This document shows, one piece after another, positions 1 to 5,152 of a stretch of DNA of 6,381 nucleotides. Source of the stretch: Bacteroidales bacterium (GTDB taxonomy: Bacteria > Bacteroidota > Bacteroidia > Bacteroidales > UBA1556); NCBI GenBank assembly GCA_029935325.1, contig JAOZKO010000167.1:1-6381 (forward strand), written 5' to 3'. A model generated the notes under the pieces. The model saw only the letters and a program-made list of their open reading frames with translations. It searched no databases and was not told the origin of the DNA. Position 1 is the stretch's first letter; the number at the start of each line of letters is the position of its first letter. A program made the position numbers and the translations under genes.

Positions 1-197
1 ATCCTATTATTGGAAACGTATGTATGGATATGTGCATGGTAGATTTAGGAAATGTGGAAGCAAATGAAGGAGATGAGGTTTGTGTGTTTGGTGAGAATCC
101 TAGTATTCAAGACCTTTCAAAGCGAATAAATACTATTCCTTATGAGTTGCTAACTTCTATTTCGGCACGTGTAAAACGTATTTATATTCAGGAGTAG
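1..197 (+). CDS. alr: Alanine racemase, C-terminal fragment (likely end of a MurF-Alr fusion)
   Basis: This is the 3' end of a gene that begins before the window; the reading frame starts at base 3 and stops with TAG at 195-197, giving about 64 residues. Near the start of the fragment is GNVCMDMCMVD, which matches the conserved C-terminal beta-domain loop of PLP-dependent alanine racemases (the CMD segment near the active site). The end, IPYELLTSISARVKRIYIQE, is the usual ending of the family. Alanine racemase interconverts L- and D-alanine in the cytoplasm and supplies D-alanine for peptidoglycan. The PLP lysine and catalytic tyrosine lie upstream and cannot be checked. In many Bacteroidota this domain is fused behind MurF, and this C-terminus resembles those fusions, but the MurF half is outside the window, so the fusion is inferred. 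No hairpin terminator with a T-run follows it. Confidence 0.9.
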   Translation, partial: PIIGNVCMDMCMVDLGNVEANEGDEVCVFGENPSIQDLSKRINTIPYELLTSISARVKRIYIQE

Positions 198-216
198 TTG
201 GAAGTTCGGAGTTTGT
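196..216 (+). repeat. Three tandem heptamers AGTTNGN starting in the alr stop codon
   Basis: Three contiguous seven-base units, AGTTGGA, AGTTCGG and AGTTTGT, begin inside the TAG stop of the alanine racemase gene. The sequence differs from the GTGTTAT tracts near 4259 and 4963, but the seven-base period, G/T richness and position right at a gene's 3' end are the same. With only three imperfect units, chance is a real alternative. Confidence 0.4.
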
Positions 217-261
217 CTCTCAGGGAGAGAGCCCATGCTTTTGACTGCAAAACAGACATCA

Positions 262-288
262 CAAATACATCAAAATAACCAAATACAT
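262..288 (+). repeat. 9-bp direct repeat CAAATACAT, 18-bp period
   Basis: CAAATACAT occurs at 262-270 and again at 280-288. The copies lie about 75-100 bp upstream of the predicted -7 box of the secreted-protein gene. Evenly spaced direct repeats can be regulator sites, but in such AT-rich sequence a coincidental pair is quite possible. Confidence 0.3.
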
Positions 289-361
289 TTTAAATTTTAG
301 ATGGAAAATCTTATATCCAAATATTTTTCTAAATTTTCTTATTCCAAATTAAAATTTTATG

Positions 362-369
362 TAATTTTG
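362..369 (+). promoter_or_regulatory. Bacteroidota -7 element for the secreted-protein gene
   Basis: TAATTTTG is an exact match to the phylum's TAnnTTTG -7 consensus. It implies a transcription start near 373-376 and a 5' leader of about 50 nt before the ATG at 426. No good TTTG -33 element lies 19-21 bp upstream. Several AAATTTT-type A/T tracts (292, 331, 351, 413) surround it. The motif is short and the region AT-rich, so confidence is moderate. Confidence 0.45.
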
Positions 370-425
370 GAGATTAATATTATTCTAAACAGAAATTAAT
401 TAAAGTCTAACTAAATTTTTATAAC

Positions 426-2345
426 ATGAAAAGAGGATTACTTTTTGCTTTGGCTCTAGGTCTAGGATCTTGGGTATATGGACAAAGCACTTTACAAACG
501 GATTACAAGCAAGATCCGCGCCCACAAAAAGCACTAAACGTGCAAGATTTACAAGTTAATGATATTCCTGGGCCAGTTAACTTCAAAAAATCAGACAAAG
601 GAGTTGTTAGTTCAGTTACCCTTGGTTATTCAAACAATGTTTATACAATGTTGGTTGAGCAACAAAGTGTACTTACAGCTAATGAGGATCTAGGTCTTAT
701 TCAATTTACTCACCGTGCGAAAGTTGGTGAAGTTGGAGCTGTTTCTTCAGGAGATATTATTTCTACCAGATCATCTGATGGAGGAAATACATGGAGTGCA
801 TTTATGGTTATGAGTAATACAACAGGACATAACAATCGTTACCCAGGTGGAGTTATTCACAACCCAACTGGAAACACTAACGTTAATAATGCTTTTTCAG
901 CATATGTTGGACCTGTTTCTGACGGTGCAGGGTGGACTGAGACATTTGCAGGTAGCATTCAACTTGATAGTGCTTATGTAAGCAACAGTTTACTACCTTC
1001 TCAGGGCGAACTAATTCGTAACGGATTAGTTGCTTGTACTGACGGAAAAGTACACGTTGTTGGAGCAACTACTAATGAGATTCCTTATTACCACGATACA
1101 ACTTTTATCTTAACAGGTACATTTAACTCAACTAATTCGAATTTTGATTGGACATATGATAAATTCCATCATGATTTTGTTCTTGATGCAGATGGTGACG
1201 TAGCTGCTTATGCTTGGTTTTGGAATAATGCTTGGTCAGCCGATGGAACAATCGGATATTATTGGACAATTGGACGTGATTCTTCAAATGATACACGCTC
1301 ATACCAACCATTAGTATGGAAAACTACTAATAGCGGTACTACTTGGGCTATGATGCCAGTATTTGATTTTTCAACACTTACAAATTTAACTGATTATTTG
1401 CGTCCGATGCAAGGTTTAACAACTAGCCGTCCTGCATTCAGCCCATCATTAGATGGTGTTGTTGATGCTAATGGTGACCTACACCTTATATCTTATATCA
1501 GATCTAGTTCTTCAGATGGTAATGATTCTTTAACTTGGTTATATACTTATTCAAGCGATAAGTTTTCAAATCCAATTTTTGACATTTATACTACATCCTC
1601 AGGTTGGGAAGCTCGCCATTTAGGTGATCTTTATACATTTGATGTACCTGCTGCTGAAAGTGGATATGGCTCTGGTACTGCTAACGAAACAGGTTGGGAT
1701 TTACGTTTACAAGCTGGTAAAACTACTGATGGTACAAAAATATTTGCTTCTTGGACTGATAGTGATACAACAATTGCTCCAGTGGGAGCTGATGGTAATT
1801 TATTAAATATGTTCCCCGATATTATTGTTGCAGCTTGGGATATTGTTACATTAAAACAAACTAATGCAACTAACTTTACAATAGGCACAAGCTTGTATGG
1901 AGATTGTTACTTCCATTATATGTCTGATGTAGTATTTAGCAATAATGGAACATATACAGTTCCAATAACTGAAATAGACAAAGGTATTGATCCTTTAAAC
2001 CCTATTACTCATAACTATGTTAAAGGAATTGAGTTTACAGATGCTGATTTCGTAAGCAACCCTGGCTTCAAAAGCTCTATTGATAATATTGTAACTGTTT
2101 CTCAAAATCGTCCAAATCCATTTAATGGAATAACTTCTATTGATGTTAATCTTGACAAAGCTTCCAGCTTAAGTATTGAAGTAATCAATATTACTGGACA
2201 AAAAGTTTATGAAATGAATTATGGTTCTAGAACTGCTGGAACTCACACTATTGACATCAATGGTAGTAGTTTAGCTAGCGGTATTTATTTCTATACTGTT
2301 CATGCAGGAAACTCTTCTGTTACTAAGAAAATGATAGTTGAATAA
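426..2345 (+). CDS. Secreted Asp-box (BNR/sialidase-like) protein with T9SS C-terminal sorting domain
   Basis: This 639-residue protein starts with a Sec signal peptide (MKRG, a hydrophobic core, probable cut after G19 in VYG-QS). The mature body is rich in Gly, Ser, Thr, Asn and aromatic residues, as in secreted beta-proteins. S116-W123 (SSDGGNTW) fits the Asp-box S-x-D-x-G-x-T-W of sialidase/BNR beta-propellers; T300-W307 (TTNSGTTW) is a second copy with Asn in place of Asp. Residues ~555-639 form a type IX sorting domain: QNRPNPFNG at 560-568, then a GQKVYE strand, SLASGIYFYTV and the terminal KKMIVE. This domain directs export across the outer membrane, with release or surface anchoring. 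The fold suggests glycan or protein binding, but I cannot identify sialidase catalytic residues and do not assign an enzyme activity. The start has no Shine-Dalgarno sequence, normal for the phylum. The gene appears monocistronic, with its own -7 box and terminator. Confidence 0.9.
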   Translation: MKRGLLFALALGLGSWVYGQSTLQTDYKQDPRPQKALNVQDLQVNDIPGPVNFKKSDKGVVSSVTLGYSNNVYTMLVEQQSVLTANEDLGLIQFTHRAKVGEVGAVSSGDIISTRSSDGGNTWSAFMVMSNTTGHNNRYPGGVIHNPTGNTNVNNAFSAYVGPVSDGAGWTETFAGSIQLDSAYVSNSLLPSQGELIRNGLVACTDGKVHVVGATTNEIPYYHDTTFILTGTFNSTNSNFDWTYDKFHHDFVLDADGDVAAYAWFWNNAWSADGTIGYYWTIGRDSSNDTRSYQPLVWKTTNSGTTWAMMPVFDFSTLTNLTDYLRPMQGLTTSRPAFSPSLDGVVDANGDLHLISYIRSSSSDGNDSLTWLYTYSSDKFSNPIFDIYTTSSGWEARHLGDLYTFDVPAAESGYGSGTANETGWDLRLQAGKTTDGTKIFASWTDSDTTIAPVGADGNLLNMFPDIIVAAWDIVTLKQTNATNFTIGTSLYGDCYFHYMSDVVFSNNGTYTVPITEIDKGIDPLNPITHNYVKGIEFTDADFVSNPGFKSSIDNIVTVSQNRPNPFNGITSIDVNLDKASSLSIEVINITGQKVYEMNYGSRTAGTHTIDINGSSLASGIYFYTVHAGNSSVTKKMIVE

Positions 2346-2364
2346 ACTATTTTTCAACACATAT

Positions 2365-2393
2365 AAAAAAGCTGCTCTAGAGCAGCTTTTTTT
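2365..2393 (+). terminator. Strong intrinsic terminator after the secreted-protein gene
   Basis: GCTGCT (2371-2376), loop CTAG, AGCAGC (2381-2386), followed by seven T residues. Six A residues precede the stem and can pair with the T-run, so the element is symmetrical and could also work on the opposite strand. It begins about 20 bp after the stop codon and separates this gene from tilS. Confidence 0.9.
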
Positions 2394-2409
2394 ATGCCAA
2401 TTTTTTATA

Positions 2410-2417
2410 TAATTTTG
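2410..2417 (+). promoter_or_regulatory. -7 element of tilS, almost abutting the start codon
   Basis: TAATTTTG matches TAnnTTTG exactly and ends only four bases before the ATG at 2422. Normal spacing would put the transcription start at about 2420-2424, on or beside the start codon, so the mRNA would be leaderless or nearly so. There is no TTTG -33 element; the expected position falls in the T-tract of the upstream terminator. Confidence 0.6.
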
Positions 2418-2421
2418 CAGT

Positions 2422-3759
2422 ATGATTAAAGCATTTCAAAACTTTCTTGAATCAATTGTAGTACGCAATGAAGATAACACCTACTTACTTGCTATTAGTG
2501 GGGGAATTGACTCAATGGTAATGCTGAAGCTTTTCCAGAATACTGAACTAAAATTTGCTGTTGCAAATATTAATTTCAAGCTAAGGGATGATGAATCAGA
2601 TAAAGATAGTAGGTTTGTTTTAGATTACTGCTTAGAAAATAATATTCAGATTTTTCAAAAAGAGTTTGATACAGCATCTTTCTCTAAAGAAAAGAAAATC
2701 AGCACACAAATGGCAGCAAGAGACTTGCGCTATAAATGGTTTGAAGAAATTGCCATTAAGAACAACTTTAATTATATTGCCATTGCTCACCATTTGGACG
2801 ATCAAACAGAAACATTTCTTATTAACTTAATTAGAGGAACAGGAATTTCAGGGATGCATGGTATGGCAAAGCAAAAAGCTAAAATTATCCGCCCTCTCCT
2901 ATTTACAACTCGAGAAAAAATAGATCAATTTGCTAAAAGTAATAATATCCCCTTTCGCGAAGACTCATCTAATGCCTCCGATAAATATCAACGGAATTAT
3001 ATTCGTCACCATATTCTGCCACATTTATATGAACTACGGCACAACTTTAGCGAAAGCTTAAATCAATCCTTGAGCTATTTAAAAGATATGGAAGAATTTG
3101 CAGATATCCATATAAAAAAAGAAGTTGATGGGCTTATTAAAACAACTGAATCAGGAAATAAGAGTATTAATATCAAAGACCTTCTGAAGCACAGTTCTCA
3201 TAAGCTGATATTATACTATAGTTTAAAAGATTTTAACTTCAACAATGAGCATATTGTTGACATCCTGAGACTTATCAATAATAATGAAAGTGGAAAAAGA
3301 ATCCAAAGCTCATCTCATCAGCTTATTATTGAAAGAGAAACATTAGTATTAGAAGAGCTAAATGGCGATAATTCAACAAAAACATCCCTTTGGCTTAAGA
3401 ATGCAGAAGACCCACGGTGGCAAGAGAATTTTATTCGCACTCACTTCCCTTTTGAAGGTAATTATAAATTAAATGATTCAAATTTTGCCTTTATTGATTT
3501 CGATAAGTTACAATTTCCACTGGAGATTAGAAGTTGGCAAGAAGGCGATTATTTTCAGCCGTTTGGCATGAAAGGTAAAAAGAAACTTAGTGACTTTTTT
3601 ATTGACCAGAAATTTAGCACCGCTGATAAAAGGAATACACTTTTGCTTTGTTCCGGAAAAAAAATTGTGTGGATTATTGGACATAGAATAGATGATAGGT
3701 TTGCAATAAATGAAAAAACAAATAGAATAATAAAACTAGAATATTATGGCAATCGTTAG
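2422..3759 (+). CDS. tilS: tRNA(Ile)-lysidine synthase TilS
   Basis: TilS uses ATP and lysine to convert the wobble cytidine of the CAU-anticodon tRNA-Ile to lysidine, which switches it from reading AUG to AUA and from methionine to isoleucine charging; the activity is normally essential in bacteria. The 445-residue length is normal. The N-terminal domain carries the PP-loop ATP pyrophosphatase signature SGGIDS at residues 26-31. HHLDDQTET at 123-131 followed by LINLIRGTGISGMHGM is the conserved second block, and RNYIRHHILPHL closes the catalytic region. The C-terminal TilS domain is recognisable from RSWQEGD at 370-376 through QPFGMKGKKKLSDFFIDQK to the end. All key motifs are intact. The 3' end overlaps the next gene by 14 bp, suggesting cotranscription and translational coupling. 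The start is supported by the first-Met alignment and by the -7 box immediately upstream. Confidence 0.97.
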   Translation: MIKAFQNFLESIVVRNEDNTYLLAISGGIDSMVMLKLFQNTELKFAVANINFKLRDDESDKDSRFVLDYCLENNIQIFQKEFDTASFSKEKKISTQMAARDLRYKWFEEIAIKNNFNYIAIAHHLDDQTETFLINLIRGTGISGMHGMAKQKAKIIRPLLFTTREKIDQFAKSNNIPFREDSSNASDKYQRNYIRHHILPHLYELRHNFSESLNQSLSYLKDMEEFADIHIKKEVDGLIKTTESGNKSINIKDLLKHSSHKLILYYSLKDFNFNNEHIVDILRLINNNESGKRIQSSSHQLIIERETLVLEELNGDNSTKTSLWLKNAEDPRWQENFIRTHFPFEGNYKLNDSNFAFIDFDKLQFPLEIRSWQEGDYFQPFGMKGKKKLSDFFIDQKFSTADKRNTLLLCSGKKIVWIIGHRIDDRFAINEKTNRIIKLEYYGNR

Positions 3760-4258
3760 AGAATTATTAGGACATACTCCAAAATTTGGGAAAGACTGTT
3801 TTTTGGCTGAAACCGCTGTTGTAGTAGGAGATGTAGAAATGGGTAACGATTGTAGCATTTGGTATAGTGCAGTAATAAGAGGCGATGTACATTCTATTAG
3901 AATTGGTAATAATGTAAACATACAAGACAATGCCACCGTGCATGCCACTTATAAGAAAAGCCCTACAAATATTGGCAATAATGTATCAATAGCACATAAT
4001 GCTGTAATCCATGGTTGTACTATTCACGATAATGTTCTTATTGGAATGGGAGCAATAATAATGGATGATGCTGTTGTGGAAAGTAATTGTATAATCGCAC
4101 CGGGAGCTGTAGTTACGAAAAATACTGTGGTAGAAAGTGGTTCAATATATGCTGGCACTCCTGCCAAGAAAATCAAGAGCATTGACCCAGAATTAACTAA
4201 AGGTGAAATTAATAGGATTTCCGATAGCTATCATATGTATGCTTCTTGGTATATGTAG
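3746..4258 (+). CDS. Gamma-carbonic anhydrase-like left-handed beta-helix protein (YrdA/PaaY type)
   Basis: The 170-residue protein is built of imperfect hexapeptide repeats ([LIV]-G-x-x), for example SIRIGNNVNIQDN and NIGNNVSIAHN, which fold into a left-handed beta-helix and usually form a trimer. The gamma-class zinc ligands are present: H66 in TVHAT and H84 and H89 in IAHNAVIHGC. The conserved R45, D47 (IRGD), Q60 and D61 of the active-site region are also present. As in YrdA/CaiE/PaaY relatives, the acidic loop of archaeal Cam, which carries its proton-shuttle glutamate, seems to be missing, so carbonic anhydrase activity is possible but not assured. The metal site argues against a plain acetyltransferase. 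It is probably cytoplasmic, as no signal peptide is visible. The ATG lies inside the end of tilS, in another frame. No terminator hairpin follows; the heptamer tract begins at the next base. Confidence 0.9.
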   Translation: MAIVRELLGHTPKFGKDCFLAETAVVVGDVEMGNDCSIWYSAVIRGDVHSIRIGNNVNIQDNATVHATYKKSPTNIGNNVSIAHNAVIHGCTIHDNVLIGMGAIIMDDAVVESNCIIAPGAVVTKNTVVESGSIYAGTPAKKIKSIDPELTKGEINRISDSYHMYASWYM

Positions 4259-4335
4259 GTGTTATGTGTTGAGTGTTATGTGTTATGTGATATGTGATAT
4301 GTGTTTTGTGTTATGTGTTATGTGCTTTTTGTTTT
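4259..4335 (+). repeat. Tandem heptamer tract, 11 units of consensus GTGTTAT
   Basis: Starting at the base after the TAG of the preceding gene, eleven seven-base units run in perfect register: five GTGTTAT, two GTGATAT, and one each of GTGTTGA, GTGTTTT, GTGCTTT and TTGTTTT. There are no insertions or deletions, only substitutions, mostly at unit positions 4-7. The top strand holds a single C in 77 bases. The tract fills nearly the whole gap to the convergent gene, whose stop codon is at 4341-4343. No conventional terminator is seen on either strand here. The function is unknown. Confidence 0.9.
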
Positions 4336-4340
4336 GAAAC

Positions 4341-4874
4341 TTAAAAACCTGCTGCAAAGCCAATCTGAATAAGTGGGTTAATTCCAAAATCAAAATCACT
4401 ACTTTCCACATTAAAGAGCAGCATTATAAAAGTATATGAATTTGGACCTATCCACGAGCGATAACCACCACCAGCATATATTAATCGGTAAGTTGCCCAC
4501 ATATCAGGATTGAAGGTATTATAAACATCTTTATAAAATACCTGCAAATATTCTCCATGTAAAAACAGATCATCCAAAACAAAGTATCGAGCAAATAATC
4601 TTGGGCTCCATGTTGATCCCTCGTAAGAATACAATGGGTTTCGATTATCCTTAAAATAGGTGTAATCCAAACCTAATCCTACAATAAACTTATCAGTTAC
4701 AGCATAAGAAACAACTGGTGCTACTTGTATATATGTATATGTGCCAAATGATATTCCAAAATTTCCACCCCAATACAGCTTATCTGTAAATGTGTTGAAA
4801 TCCTGAGCCTTCGCTGAAAAAGCAATGGTTCCTAAAAACAAAACAAGAAATAATCTAAATATATATTTTCTCAT
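4341..4874 (-). CDS. Small outer-membrane beta-barrel protein (hypothetical, OmpA/OmpW-like fold)
   Basis: The 177-residue protein has a clear signal peptide (MRKYIFR, a hydrophobic core, AKA-QD with cutting after A23). The remainder alternates polar and hydrophobic/aromatic residues, with Gly- and Tyr-rich strands such as GGNFGISFGTYTYIQV, DKFIVGLGLDYTYF, PRLFARYFV, LFLHGEYLQVFY and RLIYAGGGYRSW. It ends in FAAGF with a terminal phenylalanine, the usual C-terminal signature for outer-membrane barrel assembly. The mature length (~154) suits an eight-stranded barrel. It lacks a T9SS sorting domain, lipobox or peptidoglycan-binding domain. I do not recognise a specific family and assign no substrate. 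It is transcribed towards the tilS operon, from its own -7 box, and lies between two heptamer tracts. A porin-like or structural role is an inference only. Confidence 0.8.
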   Translation of the reverse strand: MRKYIFRLFLVLFLGTIAFSAKAQDFNTFTDKLYWGGNFGISFGTYTYIQVAPVVSYAVTDKFIVGLGLDYTYFKDNRNPLYSYEGSTWSPRLFARYFVLDDLFLHGEYLQVFYKDVYNTFNPDMWATYRLIYAGGGYRSWIGPNSYTFIMLLFNVESSDFDFGINPLIQIGFAAGF

Positions 4875-4919
4875 ATAATTTTATTTTACAATTCTTAAAT
4901 GAAAAATAATTTAATGATA

Positions 4920-4927
4920 CAAAATTA
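4920..4927 (-). promoter_or_regulatory. -7 element of the outer-membrane barrel gene
   Basis: On the minus strand this reads TAATTTTG, an exact TAnnTTTG match. The start of transcription should be near 4913-4916, giving a leader of about 40 nt before the ATG at 4874. A CTTG lies 15 bp upstream (around 4943-4946), closer than the usual 19-21 bp for a -33 element, so the upstream half is weak. Confidence 0.5.
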
Positions 4928-4962
4928 CACAATATTATAATGCAAGCAGAATATAAGAATTG

Positions 4963-5033
4963 GTGTTTTGTGTTTTGTGCTTTGTGTTTTGTGTTAATGT
5001 GTTGTGTGTTAAGTATTGTATGCTGAGTGCTGA
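4963..5033 (+). repeat. Second heptamer tract, about 10 units of consensus GTGTTTT
   Basis: Units in order are GTGTTTT, GTGTTTT, GTGCTTT, GTGTTTT, an eight-base GTGTTAAT, GTGTTGT, GTGTTAA, GTATTGT, ATGCTGA and GTGCTGA. Orientation and period are the same as at 4259-4335, and the variant GTGCTTT is shared exactly. This copy has drifted more: one inserted base near 4996, three C residues, and the last units decaying. It lies in the divergent gap between the barrel gene's promoter and the channel gene. A minus-strand reading frame crosses it, but this encodes low-complexity sequence and is not a gene. Confidence 0.85.
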
Positions 5034-5107
5034 AATAAAAGTAGTGATAAATAATGAACTCCCTCTGCTGTTTATTGCTAGGAAAATTTTGATGATTTTC
5101 TTATGTA

Positions 5108-5132
5108 CATTAATTAGTACCTGCATTAATTA
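5108..5132 (+). promoter_or_regulatory. Direct repeat CATTAATTA x2, candidate operator of the channel gene
   Basis: CATTAATTA occurs at 5108-5116 and 5124-5132, a 16-bp period, ending 11 bp before the -7 box of the channel gene. The pair occupies the position where a -33 element would be, and no TTTG is present there. The arrangement would fit a protein that activates or blocks this promoter. The sequence alone cannot show binding, and AT-rich coincidence remains possible. Confidence 0.35.
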
Positions 5133-5143
5133 ACGATTTTGTA

Positions 5144-5151
5144 TATCTTTG
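5144..5151 (+). promoter_or_regulatory. -7 element of the channel operon, abutting the start codon
   Basis: TATCTTTG is an exact TAnnTTTG match, separated by one base (C) from the ATGATG at 5153-5158. Normal spacing predicts a transcription start at about 5154-5158, inside the double ATG, so the message is probably leaderless and the second ATG (5156) may be the actual start. The tilS promoter has the same layout. Confidence 0.6.
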
Positions 5152-5152
5152 C

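Noticed and set aside
196..290. Intact tRNA gene downstream of alr
   Set aside because: Some D-arm and anticodon-arm-like text is present, but the D-loop is too short, the anticodon stem has a closing mismatch, and no T-arm (GGTTCGA-type) or acceptor pairing follows.
301..399. 32-codon + strand frame starting ATG GAA AAT upstream of the secreted-protein gene
   Set aside because: Composition is that of AT-rich non-coding DNA, it spans the predicted -7 box at 362-369, and there is no start signal or recognisable peptide.
883..1068. Minus-strand reading frame inside the secreted-protein gene
   Set aside because: Antisense shadow of a well-supported coding sequence with a signal peptide, Asp-boxes and sorting domain; no protein-like features.
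1631..1888. Minus-strand reading frame of 85 codons and an overlapping + strand frame at 1624-1806
   Set aside because: Both lie fully within the secreted-protein gene in other frames and have no recognisable motif; shadows.
3736..3948. Minus-strand reading frame across the tilS/carbonic anhydrase junction
   Set aside because: Antisense to two conserved genes whose motifs are intact in the + frames; no independent support.
4259..4335. CRISPR array or direct-repeat array with spacers
   Set aside because: The units are seven bases long and contiguous with no spacers, and no cas gene is nearby; it is a simple degenerate tandem repeat.
4341..4874. Recently transferred cassette because it is flanked by repeats
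   Set aside because: Base composition and codon use look like the neighbours, and no integrase, transposase or target-site duplication is visible, so transfer is not claimed; only the bracketing is reported.
4935..5126. Minus-strand reading frame of 63 codons in the divergent gap
   Set aside because: Its middle and C-terminal part is the translated heptamer tract (Asn/Thr/Gln/Lys low complexity), it overlaps the promoter region of the channel gene, and it shows no domain or credible start signal.
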